Under the pieces are notes generated by a model. That model did no database searches and was not told where the DNA came from. It was given only the letters and a program-made list of their open reading frames with translations. From assembly GCA_002069815.1 (NCBI GenBank), contig MWCB01000016.1, forward strand, positions 1 through 33,545: DNA of 33,545 nucleotides, read 5' to 3'. This DNA is from Tenericutes bacterium ADurb.Bin239. GTDB lineage: Bacteria; Bacillota_I; Bacilli_A; RFN20; CAG-826. Below are positions 27,225 through 33,545 of this stretch, in pieces (position 1 is the first letter of the stretch; the number at the start of each line of letters is the position of its first letter). The position numbers and the translations under genes are program-made.

Positions 27225-28115
27225 CTATTTTGTTCCTGTAAGCGCAATTCCTTCAATAATCTTTTTTTGGAATATTGAAAGAACAATCACTGGGATAACA
27301 AGCGACATTAAGGTCGCAGCAATAACGACCCCATAATCGCTTGAATATGAATCGTTTAGAGTTTGAATAATTTGCATTACTTGCACTAGCGCAGGATTAT
27401 CGACAACCGTTAAAGTTGGCCATACAAAGGAGTTCCATGTGCCCATAAATGTGCCGACTCCAATAATAATCATTGGTGTAACCGACATCGGTAGAAATAT
27501 TTTAAAGAAGATACCAATCCGACTACTGCCATCAATTTGTGCTGCTTCTTCAATGTTGTTGGGAATATTTAAGTAAAATTGTCGAAAAAAGAATATTTGA
27601 TAACCATTTGCTAATCCAGGAACGAATAAGACAAAAATGGTATCAACCATATTTAGAATATTAACGACCCTAATAGAAGTAAGCATGATGGTAATCCCTG
27701 GAACAAACATCGGGAACAGTAAAAAGGGCCACACAAACTTTTTGCCTTTAAAATCAATTCTCGCTAGAGCATAAGCCGCTAACATATTGACAAATAGGCT
27801 ACCCACAGTGGCTAAAAGCGCTACAAGAAGTGTCATAAATACTGCGCCCATAAATTTTGATCCATTAACATCAACATCAAACACTTTAGTGAAATTTTCG
27901 AAAGTCCACTTGCGCGGGAAAAAGGAAATATCATCTAAAACAAATAGTTCGCGTTTTTCTTTAAAGGCAGCGGGCAACATCCAAATAATGGGGAAGATAA
28001 TCGTAAAACAAATTATAATAGCGATAGCACTCCAAATAACTTTCTTGACAATCGCTTTTTTCTTGTCGCTAGAGATCTTTTTCTTCGGTTGTAAGTTCAT
28101 TGTTTTGGTGCTCAT
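27225..28115 (-). CDS. Sugar ABC transporter permease (MalG/UgpE-type)
   Basis: A 296-residue inner-membrane permease with six predicted helices. The EAA loop reads EEAAQIDGSSRIGIFFKIFL, typical of the MalG-like partner in carbohydrate uptake (CUT1) importers. An N-terminal basic stretch precedes the first helix (AIIICFTIIFPIIWMLPAAF). It starts one base after the stop of the MalF-type gene and is followed by GH172. Together with the other permease it forms the membrane channel for an oligosaccharide; no ATP-binding subunit is encoded in the locus. Confidence 0.95.
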   Translation of the reverse strand: MSTKTMNLQPKKKISSDKKKAIVKKVIWSAIAIIICFTIIFPIIWMLPAAFKEKRELFVLDDISFFPRKWTFENFTKVFDVDVNGSKFMGAVFMTLLVALLATVGSLFVNMLAAYALARIDFKGKKFVWPFLLFPMFVPGITIMLTSIRVVNILNMVDTIFVLFVPGLANGYQIFFFRQFYLNIPNNIEEAAQIDGSSRIGIFFKIFLPMSVTPMIIIGVGTFMGTWNSFVWPTLTVVDNPALVQVMQIIQTLNDSYSSDYGVVIAATLMSLVIPVIVLSIFQKKIIEGIALTGTK

Positions 28116-28116
28116 A

Positions 28117-29049
28117 TTACAATTCCTCGCTCTTTTTGCTCCGAATTAGACGAAAGGCGACTAAATTAATGGTGACAATAATTGACATCACGATCAGTGA
28201 TCCAGCAATAGTAGCGTTTTGTGGTCGCGCTGAATCCCTGAACGAATTAAATAAGTATAGCGACGGTGTTAGGGTCATATTCATTGGACCACCTTGAGTA
28301 ATCATATAAGGAACATCCATCATTTGTAATGAACCAGTAATGAGATTAACGAGCATCAAAATAATAATATTGCGAATTGACGGAATTGTTATTCTAAATG
28401 TTTTAGTCCAAAAGCCCGCTCCATCAATTTCGGCGGCTTCGTAATATGTTCGAGGAACATTTAATAATGCCGCATACATAACAATTGTGTTATAGCCAAA
28501 GCCTAACCAAAAAGTAGGTACTAAGATTGCTACGATTGGCCAATAACCTTGAGTGGTAAATGCAATTGGAGCACCGCCAGCTAGATGAATTAATGAGTTA
28601 ATTAAACCGCCTCTAAAATTAATTAGAAATAAAAAGATAATCGAAGCGATAATACCTGATATTAAACACGGGATATAGATTAAAACTTTAATTGCATCCG
28701 CTAATTTGACATTTAATTTTCTTAAGAGTGAGGCAAAGAAGAATGAGGCAAGCATCATCACTGTTACACTAATCAGGGTAAAGAACGCTACGTTACTAAA
28801 TGATTTTAGAAAATCAGGCGTTTTAAAGATATAATCAAAATTCGCTAAATTGTTAAATGCGCCTGTATTGTAATCTTGAAGTGATCTAACAAGCGCCATT
28901 ATTAAAGGAATATAAGCAAACGTAGTTAGAAGCAAAATAGCGGGGGCCACTAAGATCCAACCACTGGGAGCGTCACGATATTTATATCTATCACTCCTTT
29001 TTTTCTCTTCTTTCAATTTTATTGCATTATATTCTTCTATCATTACCAT
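28117..29049 (-). CDS. Sugar ABC transporter permease (MalF/UgpA-type)
   Basis: A 310-residue permease with six predicted helices and the MalF-type EAA loop YEAAEIDGAGFWTKTFRITI. The N-terminal cytoplasmic tail is charged (KLKEEKKRSDRYKYRD), and the first helix APAILLLTTFAYIPLIMALV is typical of the family. It follows the binding-protein gene after three bases. Its partner is the MalG-type permease downstream. The specificity comes from the binding protein and cannot be read from this gene. Confidence 0.95.
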   Translation of the reverse strand: MVMIEEYNAIKLKEEKKRSDRYKYRDAPSGWILVAPAILLLTTFAYIPLIMALVRSLQDYNTGAFNNLANFDYIFKTPDFLKSFSNVAFFTLISVTVMMLASFFFASLLRKLNVKLADAIKVLIYIPCLISGIIASIIFLFLINFRGGLINSLIHLAGGAPIAFTTQGYWPIVAILVPTFWLGFGYNTIVMYAALLNVPRTYYEAAEIDGAGFWTKTFRITIPSIRNIIILMLVNLITGSLQMMDVPYMITQGGPMNMTLTPSLYLFNSFRDSARPQNATIAGSLIVMSIIVTINLVAFRLIRSKKSEEL

Positions 29050-29052
29050 TCC

Positions 29053-30450
29053 TTATTTATCGTAATCGTATTTCGGGTTTTCGGGATAAGATGCCCGCGA
29101 CATAATTGTATTAATATTATTAATTGCGCTATTTAGTGCTTGCGCATATAATCCATCAAACGCACCTTTTTTACAGTTAAGTTCCATTACTTCAATCATT
29201 TTGCCAAATTCTTGGGCGACATCCCATGGGAAGGTCGCTTCGGGAATCCCAACGGCCGCGACTTTATTACAAGTATCAAACCAATCTTGCGGAACATTTA
29301 ATTCAACCGTTTCTAAATATTCTTGAACGGAGACTGATGTTGCGGCTTTTGAAAAGTAAGCTTTAATAAAATATTGCCCAGTTCTTTCGGCGCTTTCAGT
29401 AAACATCCAGTTTAAGAACTTGGCCGCTAAGTCTTTATTTTTACTTTCTTCTGACATAACATAGCACCATCCACCATTACTTGAAGTGCAGCTTTCTTGA
29501 TCACCAGTAAGAGTAGGAATCGGGGCAACACCAATATTATTAGCAATAGCGGTATCTTCGCCTAAGTAATCGTAGACTTCAGCAAATCCCCAACTACCTG
29601 AATATGTCATCGCTAAAGTACCGTCGCATAAAGCATCAACGATATATGTGTATCCTTCACTCGTTAATGCAGCGGTTGGACAATAGTTATTTGAAAACAT
29701 ATTGTAGAAGAATTGACCAATATTCTTAAACCCGGTGGCGGCTGGTTCTTGATTAAGTCTTATCGTTCGCCAATCATCTTCAACCACTAGACCCCCCGTT
29801 GTATTTTGTTGTAATCCGTATGTAACCCACGTTGCTTCATACGCTCCTAGTGGAAGTCCACATGGATACTGTCCTTTTTTAATTGTTCCTGAACTAACTA
29901 ATTTGGAACATGCGTCATATAATTCATCAAACGTTGTAGGTACACTAGTAACACCCGCTTGCGCTAACAAATCCTTGCGATAAAAGAATAAACTTCCTGG
30001 TTCTACGTTCCAAGGATAAGCATAGAGGTGGTCACTATATGTACACATTTCTTTAAAAGCGGGAACAATGTCATTTATTGCTTTCTCCGTTAAATAACTT
30101 TCAAGCGGAGCGGCGTGATTGCCTTGAATATGTGAGTTGTATAATTCCGCATACGTTGCCATGTATAAGTCGGGAGCGCGCCCATTTTCGCGAGAAGTGG
30201 TAAGCGCAGTCGCATAATTTGCTTGAGTGAAAAAGTTTACTGAAACTTGGATTCCATCAGTTAAATCAGCATTAAAATCATTCACTAGTTCCATTAAATG
30301 ATCTTTGGCCCATTTTTCAAATTCGCGAGCATAAATAGTTATTTTGGTTGCGCCTTCTTCAATGTTGGTTTGACTTTTACCGCCACTGCAACCTGTAATT
30401 GAACAGATGGTTGTTCCTAATATAATTAGTGATAATAAGCGTTTTTTCAT
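29053..30450 (-). CDS. Sugar ABC transporter substrate-binding lipoprotein
   Basis: A 465-residue family 1 solute-binding protein with a lipoprotein signal (SIITG-type lipobox ITGC, then SGGKSQ), anchored outside the membrane. Typical features are TKITIYAREFEKWAKDHLME at the first strand, LYAYPWNVEPGSLFFYRKDLL at the inter-lobe hinge and FLNWMFTESAERTGQYF near the C-terminus. Aromatic residues (W, Y) are frequent around the expected cleft, as in oligosaccharide binders. It has a GGAGGAACGACA leader and starts 13 bases after the regulator stop, so it depends on the promoter upstream of the LacI gene. The ligand is inferred to be an oligosaccharide cut by GH172. Confidence 0.93.
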   Translation of the reverse strand: MKKRLLSLIILGTTICSITGCSGGKSQTNIEEGATKITIYAREFEKWAKDHLMELVNDFNADLTDGIQVSVNFFTQANYATALTTSRENGRAPDLYMATYAELYNSHIQGNHAAPLESYLTEKAINDIVPAFKEMCTYSDHLYAYPWNVEPGSLFFYRKDLLAQAGVTSVPTTFDELYDACSKLVSSGTIKKGQYPCGLPLGAYEATWVTYGLQQNTTGGLVVEDDWRTIRLNQEPAATGFKNIGQFFYNMFSNNYCPTAALTSEGYTYIVDALCDGTLAMTYSGSWGFAEVYDYLGEDTAIANNIGVAPIPTLTGDQESCTSSNGGWCYVMSEESKNKDLAAKFLNWMFTESAERTGQYFIKAYFSKAATSVSVQEYLETVELNVPQDWFDTCNKVAAVGIPEATFPWDVAQEFGKMIEVMELNCKKGAFDGLYAQALNSAINNINTIMSRASYPENPKYDYDK

Positions 30451-30463
30451 TGTCGTTCCTCCA

Positions 30464-31465
30464 CTATATTGTTTTTACTGATTCCCCAATTATAAGTTGG
30501 GCATCAATTGTTGTGATTTTTCCTTTATCTTTTGGTGCTTTCATCCTGTCTAACAACGAATTAACAACTGCTTCTGCAATTAAATTTAAGGGTTGGTTAA
30601 CGATGGTTAGTTTTGGTTTAAATAGTCCCGTCAGCATAATGTCGTCAAACCCAATTAAGGAGACATCATCGGGAACTTTGATGTCTTTTTCATTCATATA
30701 AAAAATAGTGCCAAGCGTCGAAATATAGTTAGATGCAAAGATACCAGTATATTTCTTTTTGCTTAAAATTTCTTGTACTTGTTGATAAGCATATTCAACT
30801 CTTTCATCATAAGTAAAGGCATCAACCTCAATGTTATGTTTTTCAGCAAATTCCACAAAACCTTTATAACGTTCGCGGCCAGTGAAAGAGTTCCAGTTAT
30901 TGTAAATAATCGCCACTTTTTTGTGACCATGTTTTAAAAATTCGTTACACGCTAATCCAGCGGCTTTTCTGTTGTTTAACAAAACAAAATCAAAACCATC
31001 AAGCCCATCAACATATTTATCAACGAAAACGACTTTGTTATTGTTTAGTGACTTGTAATTAGTGCTGTCTCTGCTGGCAGGAACAACAATAATTCCATCC
31101 ACTCTTCTTACAATCATGTTGTTAATGATTTTCTTTTCTTTTTCGACATCAAAATTGTGTTCATTTAATATAACGCTGTAATCATTTAATTCTAACTTTT
31201 GATTAATTTCCGACGCTAAGTCGCCATAAAATGTATTCGAAAATGAAGGAATAATGACGCCAATTGTTTTGGTTGTGCCAGTTGCTAGACCGCGCGCATA
31301 CTCATTTACGACATATCCTAGTTTAGATATTGCTTCTTCAATCTTAACTTTATTCGCGGCTTTCACCGCTTTTCCATTTAAATAATTAGAAACAGTACCA
31401 ATAGAAAGACCTGTCATTTTAACGATATCTCTGATCGTTGGAGTGGGATTGTGTTCTTTTTTCAT
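30464..31465 (-). CDS. LacI-family transcriptional regulator of the sugar locus
   Basis: A 333-residue LacI/GalR repressor. The helix-turn-helix is at the N-terminus (TIRDIVKMTGLSIGTVSNYL), followed by the hinge helix (YARGLATGTTKTIGVIIPSF). The periplasmic-binding-like ligand domain shows SNTFYGDLA, GIIVVPAS and VSLIGFDDIMLTGLFKP. It is the first gene of the co-directional sugar locus, and a perfect 12-base operator lies 41-52 bases upstream, so autoregulation together with the transporter and enzymes is likely. The inducer is unknown, perhaps a pentose or its phosphate. The ribosome site is weak (GAGAGA, 13-14 bases from the ATG). Confidence 0.94.
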   Translation of the reverse strand: MKKEHNPTPTIRDIVKMTGLSIGTVSNYLNGKAVKAANKVKIEEAISKLGYVVNEYARGLATGTTKTIGVIIPSFSNTFYGDLASEINQKLELNDYSVILNEHNFDVEKEKKIINNMIVRRVDGIIVVPASRDSTNYKSLNNNKVVFVDKYVDGLDGFDFVLLNNRKAAGLACNEFLKHGHKKVAIIYNNWNSFTGRERYKGFVEFAEKHNIEVDAFTYDERVEYAYQQVQEILSKKKYTGIFASNYISTLGTIFYMNEKDIKVPDDVSLIGFDDIMLTGLFKPKLTIVNQPLNLIAEAVVNSLLDRMKAPKDKGKITTIDAQLIIGESVKTI

Positions 31466-31505
31466 AAAATATATGTCTCTCTATTTATTTTATTATTCAA
31501 TAAAG

Positions 31506-31517
31506 TGAACCGGTTCA
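31506..31517. promoter_or_regulatory. LacI-family operator O1
   Basis: TGAACCGGTTCA is a perfect 12-base palindrome with the central CG typical of LacI-family operators. It lies at the predicted transcription start of the regulator gene, where bound repressor would block initiation. Confidence 0.8.
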
Positions 31518-31522
31518 ATTAC

Positions 31523-31551
31523 ATATTAACAAAATGAACCGCTAATGTCAA
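31523..31551 (-). promoter_or_regulatory. Sigma-70-type promoter of the sugar locus
   Basis: On the minus strand TTGACA (31551-31546) is separated by exactly 17 bases from TAATAT (31528-31523). Initiation is expected near 31516, within the operator. It is the only strong promoter seen upstream of the twelve co-directional genes. Confidence 0.85.
31535..31546. promoter_or_regulatory. Possible second operator half-site O2
   Basis: TGAACCGCTAAT keeps the left half (TGAACCG) of O1 and lies in the -35/-10 spacer, 29 bases centre to centre from O1. It may be a weak auxiliary site. Confidence 0.45.
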
Positions 31552-31684
31552 TAATAATTAAAAGAGAAAAAATACAAATTGGATAGAAAATAATATTATT
31601 ATTGCTAATCTTTTGGGTGGTAAAACCATATAAAATGAAACAAATATAAATTTGTTTAGAATGCGTTAATTAATAGTAGCCACT

Positions 31685-32737
31685 TTATTTTTTAAAATAC
31701 TTAGCGTTCTTGTATGTTCCAATCTTATATATTTTGTTCGCCTTTAAAAGTTTTGCTAAGACCACTTCAATTGTTGTTACTGAAACATCTGGAAGTAACT
31801 CTTTAATATCCCTTTTGGAAAGAGGAACAATACTATCTAAAACAACAGCGGCTATGCGTTCACTCTTTTTTTCTTTGCCAGTCTTAATTGTCATAATTCT
31901 TTTATTCATCTCTTTATAACATTGATAAAGAATTTGGAATGTAAACTCAATAAATGGATAATATGTGTTTTTCGAATCGTACCAATCTTTTTGACTTCTT
32001 TGGAGTGCGTGATAATAGTTATCTCTATATTGATTGATTTGATTTTCTAAAGAAATATATTTTCCAATATCGTATCCTTCTTTATAAAGAAGCAACAAAG
32101 TAAGTAAGCGTGACACACGGCCGTTTCCATCACTAAACGGGTGAATCGAAAGAAAATCCATAATCACACACGGAATTAATAACAAACTTGGAATATCATA
32201 GTCATCTCTCGCAACTTGGTAAGCCAAACAAAAATCTTTCATTGCCTTCTCAACATCTTTTGCTTTAATAGGAACAAATATCACATCTATAATTGTTCCA
32301 CCCTCAGTAGTTCTAGCAATCACATTGTCACTCGTCTTGTACTTCCCGCCTTTGTCAAATCCAACGTGTCTGCCAACAAGCAAAGCATGGATTCGCTTAA
32401 TGGTTTCTTCATTAAAGTCTAAATATTCATAATTCTCGGTCACAAAACGGATTGCGTCATGGTATCCAGCAATTTCTTCTTCGCTGTGCGTTAGTGGTTT
32501 ACTATTATCTTCTATTATTTCTTTTATTCTTTTCTGGGTCGTGAAAATACCTTCAATAGCGTTGCTACCCACAACCGATTCTTTGATGGCAATTGAATTT
32601 AATTTGTTAAATAAATTTTTATTTAATTTCTTCTTTGTAGCAACTTTTCCTTTTAGATCTGTAATAATGTTTGATAAAGAAAAAAGACTAGCGGTTATTG
32701 TTTTATCTTTTAAAAAGGTATAGGTAAATTTACGCAT
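31685..32737 (-). CDS. Fic family protein (AMPylase-like) with built-in inhibitory helix
   Basis: A 350-residue Fic protein. The catalytic motif HPFSDGNGRVSR (199-210) matches the full HxFx(D/E)GNGRxxR consensus, so nucleotide transfer (usually AMP from ATP) onto a hydroxyl of a target protein is expected. The inhibitory motif S-N-A-I-E-G (58-63) fits the (S/T)xxxE(G/N) rule and precedes the core, making it a self-inhibited class II Fic. The C-terminal ~75 residues look like a winged helix (SKRDIKELLPDVSVTTIEVV), suggesting DNA binding. AAAAGGAAAG precedes the ATG. No separate antitoxin gene is adjacent. The target is unknown. Confidence 0.93.
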   Translation of the reverse strand: MRKFTYTFLKDKTITASLFSLSNIITDLKGKVATKKKLNKNLFNKLNSIAIKESVVGSNAIEGIFTTQKRIKEIIEDNSKPLTHSEEEIAGYHDAIRFVTENYEYLDFNEETIKRIHALLVGRHVGFDKGGKYKTSDNVIARTTEGGTIIDVIFVPIKAKDVEKAMKDFCLAYQVARDDYDIPSLLLIPCVIMDFLSIHPFSDGNGRVSRLLTLLLLYKEGYDIGKYISLENQINQYRDNYYHALQRSQKDWYDSKNTYYPFIEFTFQILYQCYKEMNKRIMTIKTGKEKKSERIAAVVLDSIVPLSKRDIKELLPDVSVTTIEVVLAKLLKANKIYKIGTYKNAKYFKK

Positions 32738-32753
32738 AACTCTCTTTCCTTTT

Positions 32754-32782
32754 CTGCATATATTTTATCATTTTATATGCAG
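32754..32782. promoter_or_regulatory. Inverted repeat in the fic promoter region
   Basis: CTGCATAT and ATATGCAG form a perfect 8-base inverted repeat separated by 13 bases, ending 16 bases before the fic ATG. The spacer contains AT-rich -10-like hexamers on the minus strand. Binding by the winged-helix tail of the Fic protein itself is a plausible but unproven idea. Confidence 0.45.
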
Positions 32783-32822
32783 TAAAGCAAATAAACCTTC
32801 GTTTTTAATCAGTTTTTTAACG

Positions 32823-32939
32823 CTAGTGAGTTTTAGCAAAATTCAAACTAACAATTGTTTCAACGTGCCTTGACACCCGCAGGTGCTCATGTGTGCGCAT
32901 ATACGCGTAACCGAAGAGGCTATTGTGGAACCATGTGTA
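32823..32939 (-). pseudogene. GC-rich scar encoding an RlmD-like C-terminal tail
   Basis: Between two stops the minus strand encodes 38 codons ending VSRHVETIVSLNFAKTH. The HVETIV part resembles the C-terminal HVETVVLL of RlmD/TrmA-type uracil methyltransferases; the upstream residues do not match that family. The stretch 32861-32920 is much richer in G and C than its surroundings. It may be a leftover gene end or an attachment-site scar of an integrated element. The alternative is a chance open frame in transferred DNA. Confidence 0.35.
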
Positions 32940-32965
32940 TTAGTTATTTAGTTGAATAGATCAAA

Positions 32966-33545
32966 CTAATAGTCTTTACCCTTCATAATCACAGAGGATT
33001 TTATCATTCTGTACTTCGTTTTCAGGGCCTTTGCAACTTCTTTCGCTGCCTCTTCTTTTGCTTTAACGACCTTATCATCAATTTTATTGTCGCCTTTTAC
33101 CTCGATGAATTCTCTAGTTCCATCTTCGTATACCACGATGAAATCAGGATAGTAGTTTCTAATGGCGTTCGTTTCAGGATCAACGTATTGAATAGAGAAT
33201 CCAGATGATGTGCTTGTAAACATTCCAGTAAAGTAAATTTTCTTAATCTTCTTTTCTTTGTGGCCAAGCAAATAATCATCAAAGAAAACTTTCTCTGGTT
33301 TAGAGTCAAAACAATAATTATCTGTATGGAATGATAATTCCTTCAGTTTCTTGTATAAGTCATCTTCTTCTGAAGCAACTAAGTCTTTATCGGCCTTAAA
33401 AACATAATGATCTGTGCCTTCTGGTTGTTTTAGTAAAATCACATCGCTTTGTGTATAAGTAGTCTCACAGGTATCTTCATAAAGGTATCTAAAAATATCA
33501 ATAATCAGTTTATCTTGAATTAATGCGTTATATTTGTTCACAAAG
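32966..33545 (-). CDS. C-terminal part of a type III restriction enzyme-like helicase/nuclease, 5' end outside window
   Basis: The frame continues past the window edge: the codon before the first possible GTG start at 33541 is sense, so only the last ~193 residues are seen. The visible part has a nuclease core of PD-(D/E)xK type: YYPDFIVVYEDGTREFIEVKGD supplies the aspartate and the E-x-K. This is the pattern at the C-terminus of type III Res subunits and related DEAD-helicase restriction proteins. The helicase motifs would lie upstream, outside the window. A modification (Mod) partner is not visible. It probably acts on foreign DNA. Confidence 0.75.
   Translation of the reverse strand, partial: FVNKYNALIQDKLIIDIFRYLYEDTCETTYTQSDVILLKQPEGTDHYVFKADKDLVASEEDDLYKKLKELSFHTDNYCFDSKPEKVFFDDYLLGHKEKKIKKIYFTGMFTSTSSGFSIQYVDPETNAIRNYYPDFIVVYEDGTREFIEVKGDNKIDDKVVKAKEEAAKEVAKALKTKYRMIKSSVIMKGKDY

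Noticed and set aside
31638-31657. AAACAAAT / ATTTGTTT dyad after the fic gene
   Set aside because: Eight pairs but almost all A-T with no clean U-run; at best a weak terminator for fic.

Overview
The window is AT-rich bacterial DNA that looks like a Gram-positive of the Firmicutes/Mollicutes-type lineages. Most genes have AGGAGG-like ribosome sites, the secreted proteins have Sec or lipoprotein signals, a sugar ABC importer follows the Gram-positive layout, and there is an Enterococcus-like V-ATPase cluster. TAA, TAG and TGA all end genes here (TGA ends the small V-ATPase stalk gene), so the standard code applies and not the UGA=Trp mycoplasma code. I cannot name the genus; a gut or rumen member of the Acholeplasma/Erysipelotrichia/RF39-like groups would fit, but that is inference. 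No tRNA, rRNA, CRISPR array or insertion sequence was recognised.

Layout. (1) 2-655: end of a membrane GGDEF protein on the + strand, closed by a terminator. All genes after it are on the minus strand. (2) 8844-717: nine-gene V-type ATPase operon in the order ntpF-I-K-E-C-G-A-B-D; the rotor subunit keeps the full Na+-binding residue set of Enterococcus NtpK. (3) 11480-9042: REC-like/PAS/PAS/degenerate GGDEF/EAL protein, a probable c-di-GMP phosphodiesterase. (4) 13016-12013: a small kinase-like protein and a gamma-glutamylcyclotransferase-like protein, overlapping by one base. (5) 31465-13231: an 18-kb co-directional sugar locus. It begins with a LacI regulator behind a textbook promoter/operator, followed by an ABC importer (binding lipoprotein and two permeases), a cytoplasmic GH172 (DUF2961) glycosidase, an L-fucose/D-arabinose isomerase, a ribulose-phosphate-type epimerase, a ribokinase-family kinase and four large exported proteins. 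It ends at a strong terminator (13107-13141). (6) 32737-31685: Fic protein. (7) 33545-32966: end of a type III restriction-like helicase/nuclease, separated from fic by a GC-rich scar.

How the sugar locus may work (inference). GH172 enzymes include exo-D-arabinofuranosidases, and FucI-type isomerases convert D-arabinose to D-ribulose. A ribokinase-family enzyme could then make D-ribulose 5-phosphate and the epimerase D-xylulose 5-phosphate. The surface proteins (carbohydrate-binding-like sandwiches, an SGNH esterase domain, a glycosidase-like lipoprotein) would capture and trim a polymer, and the ABC system would import oligosaccharides for the internal GH172. No fuculose-phosphate aldolase is present, which argues against plain L-fucose use. 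A D-arabinan/D-arabinose utilisation system is the leading reading; D-altrose/D-allulose is the main alternative.

The strangest local feature is an in-frame UAG at codon 104 of the 900-codon surface protein gene. It lies inside a perfect 9-2-9 palindrome, exactly where two internal repeats of the same protein have glycine in an I-G-Q motif.
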